The translations under genes and the position numbers were made by a program. A DNA stretch of 8,576 bases from an uncultured Geobacteraceae bacterium. GTDB lineage: Bacteria > Desulfobacterota > Desulfuromonadia > Geobacterales > Pseudopelobacteraceae. Where the stretch lies: NCBI GenBank assembly GCA_903879825.1, contig CAIRND010000196.1, forward strand, positions 1 to 8,576, given 5' to 3'. This document shows positions 1 through 6,557 of the stretch, in pieces (within the stretch, counting starts at the first letter, position 1; each line of letters starts with the position of its first letter). The notes beneath the pieces are model-generated. The model made no database searches. It was not told where the DNA came from and was given only the letters and a program-made list of their open reading frames with translations.

Positions 1-1515
1 CTGCTGGAAGCGGTATTCTTTGCTCAGGCAGCAATGCAGCCACTGATTGAAGCTCAGATTGAACTTCAGAAATTAGCTGGTGTTGCAAAACGTGCGGTTA
101 AGCTTGCAGTTGTTAATGAAGTGCTGCTGGCACGGGTACGTGAGCTTGCTTACGACCGTATGGGTGAAGCGGTTAAGCTGAAAGCGAAAAACGAGCGTCA
201 CGATCAAATTAATCTGATCAAGGTTGACACGATTGAAGCTCTTAAGGATGAATTCGAAGGCTCTGCAAAACAGATCAAAGCCTTTTTGGGTGATTTCGAA
301 TATGAACGTGTTCGTGCCGATATCCTTGACACCGGCATCCGTATCGATGGTCGTACGACCAGTACCATTCGTCCAATCAGCACAGAAACCGGTTTTCTCC
401 CACGCGTTCATGGTTCCGCCCTGTTTACCCGTGGTGAAACACAGGCACTGGTTGCCGCTACGCTTGGTACTTCCAGTGATGAACAGCGTATCGATTCACT
501 CTATGGTGCTTCGCGCAAACGCTTTTTGCTCCACTATAACTTTCCTCCATTTTCTGTTGGTGAAACCAGCTTCCGTCTGGGACCTGGTCGTCGCGAAATT
601 GGTCATGGTATGCTTGCCGAACGCGCTCTTGCCGCTGTTTTGCCTGCCCACGATGATTTCCCGTACACGATTCGTATCGTTTCCGAGACTCTCGAAAGTA
701 ATGGTTCTTCCTCAATGGCTGCTGTGTGTGGTGGTTGCATGTCGATGATGGATGCCGGTATTCCGGTAACCGCACCGGTTGCAGGCATTGCCATGGGTCT
801 GATCAAAGAAGGCGATAAATTCGCCATTCTGTCTGATATTCTGGGTGATGAAGATCATCTTGGCGATATGGACTTCAAGGTTGCCGGTACTGCTGAAGGT
901 GTTACTGCTCTGCAGATGGACATCAAAATCGGTGGCGTCACCAAGGAGATCATGGAGCAGGCTCTGAAGCAGGCTCGTGAAGGTCGTTTGCATATTCTTA
1001 GCAAAATGGCTGAAACTCTTGCGGCACCACGTGCTGAAATGTCTCCATTTGCTCCACGTATCACGACAATCTGGGTTAAAACAGATCGCATCCGCGACGT
1101 CATCGGTACCGGTGGTAAGAATATCCGCAACATCACCGAAACAACCGGCGTTACGGTCGATATCGATGATACTGGTCGTATCAATATTGCCAGTACCAAC
1201 AAAGAAGCCTGCGATCTGGCTATCCAGATGATCCGCGGACTGACTGATGAGGCTGAAGAAGGCAAATTGTACATGGGTACCGTTCGTAAAATCATGGACT
1301 TCGGCGCTTTTGTTGAAATTATGCCCGGTACTGATGGACTGGTTCATATTTCCGAGCTTGATACCGCACGAGTTAAACTTGTTACTGACGTAATGAACGA
1401 AGGTGACAAAGTGCTGGTAAAATGTATCGGCGTTGATAAGAACGGCAAAATCAAGCTCTCCCGCAAGGAAGCGCTGGGATATAATCTTGATGGTACCAAG
1501 GTTGATGCAGCGTAG
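1..1515 (+). CDS. pnp: Polynucleotide phosphorylase, C-terminal ~504 residues (5' end outside window)
   Basis: PNPase is the trimeric 3'-5' phosphorolytic exoribonuclease of the RNA degradosome; it shortens RNA with phosphate, releasing nucleoside diphosphates. The frame is open from base 1, so the ATG at 34 is internal (it reads into a typical PNPase segment, ALL-helix then second core), and about 200 N-terminal residues are missing compared with the ~700-residue family length. The second RNase PH core follows the linker: RPISTETGFLPRVHGSALF, then the LYGASRKRF and GPGRREIGHG boxes. The catalytic block SDILGDEDHLGDMDFKVAG is present, with the two aspartates and lysine corresponding to E. coli D486, D492 and K494 at codons 853, 871 and 877. 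A KH domain (GxxG loop as GTGG, about 1087-1230) and an S1 domain (about 1255-1470, ending KIKLSRKEAL) complete the protein, with only a short tail. No frameshift or missing key residue is seen. Identification is secure. Confidence 0.98.
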   Translation: MLEAVFFAQAAMQPLIEAQIELQKLAGVAKRAVKLAVVNEVLLARVRELAYDRMGEAVKLKAKNERHDQINLIKVDTIEALKDEFEGSAKQIKAFLGDFEYERVRADILDTGIRIDGRTTSTIRPISTETGFLPRVHGSALFTRGETQALVAATLGTSSDEQRIDSLYGASRKRFLLHYNFPPFSVGETSFRLGPGRREIGHGMLAERALAAVLPAHDDFPYTIRIVSETLESNGSSSMAAVCGGCMSMMDAGIPVTAPVAGIAMGLIKEGDKFAILSDILGDEDHLGDMDFKVAGTAEGVTALQMDIKIGGVTKEIMEQALKQAREGRLHILSKMAETLAAPRAEMSPFAPRITTIWVKTDRIRDVIGTGGKNIRNITETTGVTVDIDDTGRINIASTNKEACDLAIQMIRGLTDEAEEGKLYMGTVRKIMDFGAFVEIMPGTDGLVHISELDTARVKLVTDVMNEGDKVLVKCIGVDKNGKIKLSRKEALGYNLDGTKVDAA

Positions 1516-1541
1516 ATTCTGCTGATACTGATAGAGAAATG

Positions 1542-1575
1542 AAAAAGGCGGAGCCAATAACGGCTTCGCCTTTTT
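1542..1575. terminator. Bidirectional intrinsic terminator between pnp and dut
   Basis: A 14-bp stem (AAAAAGGCGGAGCC at 1542-1555 pairing with GGCTTCGCCTTTTT at 1562-1575) closes a 6-nt loop and contains a single G-U wobble. Because the stem begins with A5 and ends with T5, each strand gives a GC-rich hairpin followed by a U-run. It lies 27 nt after the pnp stop and 26 nt beyond the dut stop on the other strand, so it can end both convergent transcripts. Confidence 0.93.
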
Positions 1576-1600
1576 CATTTGAGTGGTATGAGGTGTTCTG

Positions 1601-2065
1601 TCAATGACTTCCGGTTGAACCAAAACCACCGGTGCCACGCTGGCTTTCCAGGCTAAAATCTGTCACCACACTCAAGTCGGCTTGCAGTACCGGTACGAAC
1701 ATCATCTGGCAGACGCGTTCACCCGGTTCGATCGTGTAAGGTGCGGAGCCGCGATTAACAATACCGATACCGATTTCACCCTGATAGTCTGAATCAATGA
1801 CGCCGACCGTATTTGCCAGTACGATACCGTGCTTGATGCCCAATCCGGAACGTGGCACCAAGAGTGCTACCAGACCGGGATCATGAATGCTGATGGCAAT
1901 GCCGCTTGGAATAAGTACTGTTTCACCCGGTTGTACGGTTTTTGGCGCTTCCAGGCAAGCGCGCAGGTCCAGTGCTGCCGCTCCGCTTGTTGCATACGAT
2001 GGCAGCGGAATGGTCGTGCCAATCAGCGGGTTCATAATTTTGGTTTCAATTTTGGGTCGGTTCAT
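1601..2065 (-). CDS. dut: Deoxyuridine 5'-triphosphate nucleotidohydrolase (dUTPase)
   Basis: A trimeric dUTPase that hydrolyses dUTP to dUMP and PPi, keeping uracil out of DNA and supplying dUMP for dTTP synthesis. All five family motifs are present in this 154-residue protein: ALDLRACL (31-38), PRSGLGIKHGIVLAN (71-85), GVIDSDYQGEIG (88-99) with catalytic Asp91 and Tyr94, RVCQMMFVPV (117-126), and the flexible C-terminal lid RGTGGFGSTG (143-152) with the Phe that stacks on uracil. Length matches E. coli Dut (about 151). The frame remains open upstream into trpS antisense, but the start at 2065 is chosen because it has AGGA 7 nt ahead and gives the family length. It converges on pnp and diverges from trpS, so it is probably transcribed alone. 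In several relatives I recall dut following pnp on the same strand, so an inversion is possible. Confidence 0.97.
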   Translation of the reverse strand: MNRPKIETKIMNPLIGTTIPLPSYATSGAAALDLRACLEAPKTVQPGETVLIPSGIAISIHDPGLVALLVPRSGLGIKHGIVLANTVGVIDSDYQGEIGIGIVNRGSAPYTIEPGERVCQMMFVPVLQADLSVVTDFSLESQRGTGGFGSTGSH

Positions 2066-2072
2066 GTAAATT

Positions 2073-2076
2073 TCCT
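2073..2076 (-). promoter_or_regulatory. Shine-Dalgarno of dut (decides the start)
   Basis: AGGA on the minus strand, 7 nt before the ATG at 2065. This selects the 154-residue product over the longer open frame that would begin at 2275 inside trpS. Confidence 0.7.
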
Positions 2077-2081
2077 GTCTT

Positions 2082-2111
2082 TTGAGATGAATTTTAGAGT
2101 GCCACTTTAGC
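2082..2111 (+). promoter_or_regulatory. Weak candidate promoter for trpS operon
   Basis: TTGAGA (2082-2087) and TTTAGC (2106-2111) are separated by 18 nt on the plus strand, upstream of the trpS Shine-Dalgarno (AAGGAG at 2131-2136, 7 nt before ATG 2144). The -10 is poor, but a promoter for the four-gene run is expected in this 78-bp divergent gap. The putative -10 overlaps that of dut on the other strand. Confidence 0.22.
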
Positions 2112-2132
2112 AGAATCGACTTACGGTCACAA
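2104..2132 (-). promoter_or_regulatory. Candidate sigma-70 promoter for dut
   Basis: On the minus strand a -35 like TTGTGA (2127-2132, 4/6 to consensus) is followed after exactly 17 nt by TAAAGT (2104-2109, 4/6) with an upstream TGn extension. It would start transcription about 30 nt before the dut ATG. The match is by eye only; there is no transcript evidence. Confidence 0.4.
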
Positions 2133-2143
2133 GGAGCTTTACC

Positions 2144-3124
2144 ATGAAACAACGCGTTGTCAGCGGCATGAGGCCGAGCGGCAGGCTGCATATCGGTCAT
2201 TATCACGGTGTACTTGAAAACTGGGTCAAGATGCAGGATTCCTACGACTGTTTCTTTTTCGTTGCCGACTGGCATTCATTGACAACTGAATACGCAGATA
2301 CTTCCGGCATTGCCCAGAGTATCCGCGATATGGTGCTTGATTGGGTTGCCTTCGGACTTGATCCGGAGAAATGCGTTATCTTCCGCCAGAGTCTGGTTCC
2401 GCACCACTCCGAATTGAATCTGATTCTGTCGATGATTACTCCGGTATCCTGGCTGGAGCGTAATCCGACCTACAAGGAGATGCTTGATAATATTGAGCAG
2501 CGCGATCTGACGACCTTTGGCTTTTTGGGCTATCCGGTTCTTATGGCGGCCGATATCATTCTCTACAAGGCAACTCGTGTTCCCGTTGGACAGGATCAAT
2601 TGCCACACCTCGAAATCACTCGCGAAATAGCGCGCCGTTTTAATCATCTGTACGGTGCCGTATTCCCTGAGCCGGAAGCACTTTTAACAGAGACTCCCAA
2701 GCTGCCGGGTCTTGATGGCCGCAAAATGAGCAAATCATATAATAACTCAATTTATCTCTCTGATAATGCCGAAACGACGGCCAAAATGGTTATGTCGATG
2801 GTGACAGATACCAGCCGTGTCCGTCGTGCCGATCCGGGCGATCCTGATGTCTGCGTGGCCTTCAATCTTCATCGTCTGTATGTCCCGCAGGAAAAGCTTG
2901 ATGAGATCGTTCCCGCGTGTCGTGGGGCTCAGATCGGCTGCGTTGATTGCAAAAAAATCCTTGCCGGCTGCATAAATGAGCGGCTGGCACCATTTCGTGC
3001 CCGTCGTGAAGAACTGGCATCTCATCCCGGCTTTGTTGATGAACTGCTGCGCGAGGGGAGCCGAAAGGCCTCTTTGATCTCTGATGCGGTTATGACAGAG
3101 GTTCGTACGGCCCTTAAATTCTGA
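2144..3124 (+). CDS. trpS: Tryptophanyl-tRNA synthetase with a probable [4Fe-4S] cysteine motif
   Basis: A class Ic aminoacyl-tRNA synthetase that charges tRNA-Trp with tryptophan using ATP in the cytoplasm. The 326 residues match the compact bacterial family. The HIGH signature is HIGH in RLHIGHYHG (16-19) and the KMSKS loop is 194-198. AADIILY (135-141) carries the Asp expected to read the indole nitrogen, and VGQDQ (148-152) is the usual core motif. Four cysteines, C237, C259, C266 and C269, are spaced x21, x6, x2. This is almost the Cx22Cx6Cx2C motif that binds a [4Fe-4S] cluster near the anticodon-recognition part of Thermotoga maritima TrpRS, so a cluster is likely here (inference). The start is supported by AAGGAG 7 nt upstream. 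It heads a run with scpA (1-nt gap), scpB and ammB. Confidence 0.97.
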   Translation: MKQRVVSGMRPSGRLHIGHYHGVLENWVKMQDSYDCFFFVADWHSLTTEYADTSGIAQSIRDMVLDWVAFGLDPEKCVIFRQSLVPHHSELNLILSMITPVSWLERNPTYKEMLDNIEQRDLTTFGFLGYPVLMAADIILYKATRVPVGQDQLPHLEITREIARRFNHLYGAVFPEPEALLTETPKLPGLDGRKMSKSYNNSIYLSDNAETTAKMVMSMVTDTSRVRRADPGDPDVCVAFNLHRLYVPQEKLDEIVPACRGAQIGCVDCKKILAGCINERLAPFRARREELASHPGFVDELLREGSRKASLISDAVMTEVRTALKF

Positions 3125-3125
3125 T

Positions 3126-3953
3126 ATGGCCGTAGAAGCACATTACCATCGCGAAGAAAATCTGCCGCTGCTGGATGGTTTTCACGAGCAGTACAGCGTC
3201 CATCTTGATAAATTTGATGGGCCGATGGACCTGTTGCTGCACCTGATCAAAAAAAACGAATTGGATATTTGCGATATATCCATAGCTGTCATCACTCGTC
3301 AGTACCTCGAATATATCAAGTTAATGAAGGATCTGAATCTAGAGGTGGCCGGCGATTTTCTGGTTATGGCGGCCACTCTATTGCAGATCAAATCCCGTCA
3401 GCTGCTTCCGATTGATGTTGATGAAGAACCGGAGGAAGATGAAGTTGATCCGCGCAATGAACTGGTACGTCGTCTACTGGAATACCAGCAGTATAAAGAA
3501 GCCGGTATGGTGATTGGCGCGCGGGCACTGCTGGGCCGAGAGGTCTTTACGCGTTCCGCACCGGAGCCGATGCTGACTGCGGCACAAAACGTCGAAGGGC
3601 CGCTGGAAGTCAGTCTGTTTGAACTGGTAGATGCCTTTCGTTCGCTCCTGCAGAGGATTCCGGCCGAAAGTTTCCATGACGTTGCTCCGGGTGATTCGCT
3701 CAGCATCGTAGACTGTATCAACGAGATTCTGTCTTTACTTCAGGAGCAGGATACCGTCCAGTTTGATACTCTCATTCAGGATGAATACAGCCGTGAACGG
3801 GTGATTGTTACTTTTCTGGCTCTGCTGGAGTTGTGCCGTCTCAAGCTGATTCGTATTTTTCAGGGAAACGACCATGGTTCAATCTGGTTTGTTCCCGCAG
3901 TGACAACAGATTCTACCGATAGCACCGAGGTTGTAACTCTGCATGAACTCTGA
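3126..3953 (+). CDS. scpA: Segregation and condensation protein A (kleisin)
   Basis: ScpA is the kleisin that bridges the heads of the SMC dimer and binds ScpB, forming the condensin that compacts and separates chromosomes. The 275-residue protein has the N-terminal signature FDGPMDLLLHLIKKNELDI (about 30-48), which forms the SMC-neck-binding helices, followed by VITRQYLEYI and ATLLQIKSRQLLP. A typical acidic linker (DVDEEPEEDEVDPRN, about 98-112) follows, then the C-terminal winged helix, with VIVTFLALLELCRLKLIRIFQ (about 226-246) ahead of the tail. The start lies 1 nt after the trpS stop without a clear Shine-Dalgarno, so translation is probably coupled to trpS. This start leaves about 22 residues before the conserved YSVHLDKFDG core, slightly longer than many homologues. 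It overlaps scpB by 11 nt, which fits partners made in balance. Confidence 0.96.
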   Translation: MAVEAHYHREENLPLLDGFHEQYSVHLDKFDGPMDLLLHLIKKNELDICDISIAVITRQYLEYIKLMKDLNLEVAGDFLVMAATLLQIKSRQLLPIDVDEEPEEDEVDPRNELVRRLLEYQQYKEAGMVIGARALLGREVFTRSAPEPMLTAAQNVEGPLEVSLFELVDAFRSLLQRIPAESFHDVAPGDSLSIVDCINEILSLLQEQDTVQFDTLIQDEYSRERVIVTFLALLELCRLKLIRIFQGNDHGSIWFVPAVTTDSTDSTEVVTLHEL

Positions 3954-4548
3954 ATTGTTTTCCATCATAGAGAGTCTCATCTTTACCGCAGATTCTGCGC
4001 TGTCAACCGATCGTATCTGCGACCTGCTGGATGAATTTGAACGTGATAAAATCAAGGTCGCGCTGGCGGAGATTGTTGCCTGTTATCAGGAAAGGGCGGG
4101 GGGCTTTGAGCTGGTAGAGGTGGCTGGTGGCTGGCAATTCAGGACTCGCCCCGCTTTTCACCGCTATATTACCCGTCATATCAAAACCAGGGCGTCAAAG
4201 TTTTCACAATCCGCTCTTGAAACACTGGCTATTATTGCCTACCGTCAGCCGATTACCCGCGCTGAAATCGAGCATCTGCGTGGTGTGGACTGCGGCGGTG
4301 TTCTCAAGTCGCTGTTGGAAAAGCATCTGGTGCGAATCCTTGGGAAAAAGGATGTTCCCGGCCGCCCGCTTATCTACGGAACTTCTAAAGAATTTCTTGA
4401 AATATTCGGCCTGAAAGATTTAAAATCTTTACCAACGCTCCGCGAAATTCAGGCTCTGGACGAGCAGCCGCAGTATGAACGACAGGAAGAATTGCAGCTT
4501 GAACCAGAGAAGGCCATACCGGTGGAGAGTCAGCTTCCGTTTGAATAA
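3943..4548 (+). CDS. scpB: Segregation and condensation protein B (winged-helix partner of ScpA)
   Basis: ScpB dimerises, wraps the ScpA linker and modulates the SMC ATPase in the condensin complex. The 201-residue protein carries two winged-helix domains. The N-terminal one begins SIIESLIFTADSALSTDRI (about 7-25). The second contains the family hallmark ALETLAIIAYRQPITRAEIE (91-110), then GVLKSLLEKHLVRILG and RPLIYGTSKEFLEIFGLKDL (141-160). The tail after LREI (about 169-201) is charged and probably disordered. Length is within the usual 180-220. The ATG lies 11 nt inside scpA and has only a GAGG (3927-3930) at a long 12-nt spacing, so translational coupling to scpA is likely. ammB follows after 37 nt with no terminator in between. 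Confidence 0.96.
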   Translation: MNSELFSIIESLIFTADSALSTDRICDLLDEFERDKIKVALAEIVACYQERAGGFELVEVAGGWQFRTRPAFHRYITRHIKTRASKFSQSALETLAIIAYRQPITRAEIEHLRGVDCGGVLKSLLEKHLVRILGKKDVPGRPLIYGTSKEFLEIFGLKDLKSLPTLREIQALDEQPQYERQEELQLEPEKAIPVESQLPFE

Positions 4549-4585
4549 CGCACATTGAAGTTAGGAAGGATCAGGGAGGGAAACC

Positions 4586-5389
4586 ATGCAGCGTCAACCA
4601 GCCGTAGCAGGTCAATTCTATCCAGGTAGTAATAGTCAACTCCGGGCAGATCTGTCTCATCTTATAGTGGAGAACCGGACTCCAAAGCAGGTAATGGGGA
4701 TCATCTCGCCCCACGCCGGATATATGTACTCCGGTGCGATTGCTGGCCAGGTATTTTCACACATTACCATTCCGTCTACCGTTTTGATCATCGGCCCCAA
4801 TCATCACGGCGTCGGTGCGTCTGCCGCACTGTACCCCGAGGGTGAATGGCTGACCCCCCTTGGGACGACCGCCATAAACTCCCGTCTCAACGCGCTTTTA
4901 CTCCAGCACGGCCCCTATTTCAAGTGCGATACCGTTGCACATCAGAAAGAACATTCCCTTGAAGTCCAACTGCCATTCCTCCAATATCTTCGTCCAGATG
5001 TCACCATCTCGGCGATCTGTATCGGTCATGGCGATTATGCGCCACTGCGCGATATTGGCCGTGGCATTGCCGCTGCCATTCAGGAGTTTGGTGATGATGT
5101 CCTGATCGTGGCCAGCTCAGACATGACCCATTATGAATCGGCTGATTTGGCACGCAGTAAGGATGAATTGGCACTTGAACGTGCCCTGGCATTGGACGGT
5201 AAAGGATTGTTGGACGTATGCCGTCTGAAAAATATAACAATGTGCGGTGTCGTACCAGCGACAGTCATGCTTGAGGCTGTCCTGCAACGGGGTGCGAGTC
5301 AGGCTGAGTTGGTGGCATATGGCACCAGTGGTGATGTGACCGGAGATAACCGCCAGGTGGTTGGTTATGCGGCGCTGACGGTTAGTTGA
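4586..5389 (+). CDS. ammB: AmmeMemoRadiSam system protein B (Memo-like)
   Basis: Memo/AmmB family protein, structurally related to class III extradiol dioxygenases. In bacteria and archaea it belongs to the AmmeMemoRadiSam set (AMMECR1-like protein, Memo-like protein and a radical SAM enzyme), whose reaction was not known to me. Length is 267 residues. Family boxes run in order: PAVAGQFYP (5-13), SPHAGYMYSG (41-50), GPNHHG (70-75), EHSLEVQLPFL (122-132), SSDMTHY (177-183), MCGVVP (219-224) and YGTSGDVTGD (245-254). H43, one of H73/H74, and C220 correspond to the His/His/Cys metal site described for human Memo (H49, H81, C244). A strong GGAGG (4575-4579) sits 6 nt before the ATG. Its co-transcription with trpS-scpAB looks incidental or housekeeping. 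The AMMECR1 and radical SAM partners are not in the window. The symbol is a family label. Confidence 0.9.
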   Translation: MQRQPAVAGQFYPGSNSQLRADLSHLIVENRTPKQVMGIISPHAGYMYSGAIAGQVFSHITIPSTVLIIGPNHHGVGASAALYPEGEWLTPLGTTAINSRLNALLLQHGPYFKCDTVAHQKEHSLEVQLPFLQYLRPDVTISAICIGHGDYAPLRDIGRGIAAAIQEFGDDVLIVASSDMTHYESADLARSKDELALERALALDGKGLLDVCRLKNITMCGVVPATVMLEAVLQRGASQAELVAYGTSGDVTGDNRQVVGYAALTVS

Positions 5390-5394
5390 CGCTT

Positions 5395-5438
5395 TTCCGG
5401 CTCCTTGGGGCAATTTTTTACCCTTCATGGAGCCGGAA
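5395..5438. terminator. Inverted repeat after ammB, possible terminator
   Basis: A perfect 10-bp inverted repeat (TTCCGGCTCC at 5395-5404, GGAGCCGGAA at 5429-5438) starts 5 nt after the ammB stop and encloses a 24-nt loop. The loop can add a short GGG/CCC pairing and contains T6 at 5414-5419. No T-run follows the right arm on either strand, so it is not a textbook terminator. A competing small hairpin (GCTC 5400-5403 with GGGC 5408-5411) would place the T6 directly after a stem on the plus strand. Its position between convergent ammB and oleD supports a transcript-end role. Confidence 0.45.
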
Positions 5439-5455
5439 TAATTCCACCAGCCCCA

Positions 5456-5530
5456 CTAGTAGAGAGCGTAGTAGCTGTATCCTTCCGGCAAACCAATCAC
5501 TTTCTTTATATCCAGCTGGGCAGGGCCACG
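5456..5530 (-). pseudogene. Possible scrap of a nitroreductase-family gene (24 codons)
   Basis: On the minus strand, between an in-frame TGA (5531-5533) and a TAG (5456-5458), 24 codons read ..LDIKKVIGLPEGYSYYA... The core resembles the C-terminal 'lG(I/L)PEGY' segment that precedes the last strand of many nitroreductase-like flavoproteins. Nothing recognisable continues on either side in any frame. It could be the decayed end of a gene once lying after oleD, or chance. The assignment is weak. Confidence 0.2.
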
Positions 5531-5550
5531 TCACTGATGCTTGGCAGTGA

Positions 5551-5562
5551 AACAGCGCTGTT
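5551..5562. repeat. 12-bp perfect palindrome at the oleD stop
   Basis: AACAGCGCTGTT is self-complementary and touches the oleD stop codon. With one inserted A the symmetry extends to GTGAA-ACAGCGCTGT-TCAC. It might be a small protein-binding site or a 3' hairpin; a palindrome of this length can also arise by chance. Confidence 0.3.
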
Positions 5563-6557
5563 CACCCCATTGGATGCTGCAGCCATTGGCGCAGGTGTAT
5601 CAAGCCTTCATCGATGGAAATTTCGGGGTGATAACTAAAGTCGCGGCGGGCGGCGCTGATGTCGAACCAGTGGGCGCTGGCGAGTTCGTGGGCAACAAAG
5701 CGGGTCATGGGTGGCTCACCAGCCAGGCGGAGGAGTCGCCACAACACTTCGCAGATGCAGCCGGCGGCATACGCCAGCTGTGGAGAAATACTACGCGTTA
5801 CAGGGGGGATATCGGCGGCGGCAAGGATGCGGTTCACCATCTCCCAGAGTGGCAGCGGTTCGTTGTTGCTGATGAAATAGACTTTACCAGCCACGATACT
5901 GCCGGGTGAAAGCCTTTCGGCCGCTTGCAGGTGGGCGCGGGCGGCGTTGTCTACGTAAATCGTATCAACGGCATTGGGGCGGGTTCCGATCCGGCGCAGT
6001 CGCCCCGCACGTCCCTTGGCGATGATGCGCGGGACAAGATGGTTATCTCCGGGCCCCCAGATCAGATGAGGGCGCAGTGCTGTCACCGCCAGTTCGGGAG
6101 AGTTGGCAGCCAGAACCAGGCGCTCGGCCACCGCCTTTGTCGCCGGGTAGTGGGCCTCATAGCTGGCCGGATAGGGGATTGATTCATTGCCCCCCTCAAC
6201 GTCACTGCCGTCAAAAACGACGCTGGGAGAACTGGTGTACACCAGTTTACTGATGTGGTGGCTCCGGCAGGCTGCCACAACATTTTCAGTACCGACTACG
6301 TTGGCCTGATAGAAATCGTGATAACTTCCCCAGATACCCGCCTTGGCGGCCACATGGAAAACCAATTTGCACCCGGCAGCCGCACCGGTGACCGCTTTCA
6401 GATCGTCCAGATCGCCTCTGAACTGCTGCACACCGAGGGCGGTCAGGGCGGGATGATCGTGTCGTGAAAAACTGCAGACCTCATCACCCCTCTCAATCAG
6501 CAGGCGTACAATTGCTCCGCCGAGGAAGCCGCCACCACCGGTAACCAGTACTTTCAT
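5562..6557 (-). CDS. oleD: OleD-type NAD(P)H-dependent 2-alkyl-3-ketoacid reductase
   Basis: A short-chain dehydrogenase of the 3-beta-hydroxysteroid dehydrogenase/extended SDR type, 331 residues. In the olefin pathway OleD reduces the 2-alkyl-3-ketoalkanoic acid made by OleA to the 2-alkyl-3-hydroxy acid. The N-terminal Rossmann motif is VTGGGGFLGGAIVRLL (5-20). VFHVAAKAGIWGSYHDFY (66-83), NVVGTENV (86-93) and YTSSPSVVF (107-115) follow. The catalytic Tyr and Lys are Y137 and K141 in HYPATKAVAE, and LRPHLIWGPGD (161-171) fits the family. The start ATG overlaps the oleC stop (ATGA, 4 nt), so the two are translationally coupled. The family alone would allow a sterol or sugar-type SDR. The pairing with an OleC-like ligase is what points to the ole pathway. 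The frame stays open for 46 codons after the TGA, but the protein already has normal family length. Confidence 0.88.
   Translation of the reverse strand: MKVLVTGGGGFLGGAIVRLLIERGDEVCSFSRHDHPALTALGVQQFRGDLDDLKAVTGAAAGCKLVFHVAAKAGIWGSYHDFYQANVVGTENVVAACRSHHISKLVYTSSPSVVFDGSDVEGGNESIPYPASYEAHYPATKAVAERLVLAANSPELAVTALRPHLIWGPGDNHLVPRIIAKGRAGRLRRIGTRPNAVDTIYVDNAARAHLQAAERLSPGSIVAGKVYFISNNEPLPLWEMVNRILAAADIPPVTRSISPQLAYAAGCICEVLWRLLRLAGEPPMTRFVAHELASAHWFDISAARRDFSYHPEISIDEGLIHLRQWLQHPMG

Noticed and set aside
712..1638. Long open frame (308 codons) on the minus strand opposite pnp
   Set aside because: It is antisense to the intact KH/S1 part of pnp, runs through the terminator and overlaps the dut 3' end; composition is non-protein-like.
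2066..2275. N-terminal extension of dUTPase by 70 residues
   Set aside because: The extra part is antisense to the conserved start of trpS, and the internal ATG at 2065 has a Shine-Dalgarno and gives the standard family length.
5424..5564. Read-through of the oleD TGA (46 further open codons), as selenocysteine or extension
   Set aside because: OleD already has full family length, the added translation resembles no known domain, and no SECIS-like hairpin sits at the proper distance.
5405..5638. 77-codon plus-strand ORF after ammB
   Set aside because: It begins inside the inverted repeat, has no Shine-Dalgarno and overlaps the 3' end of oleD antisense.
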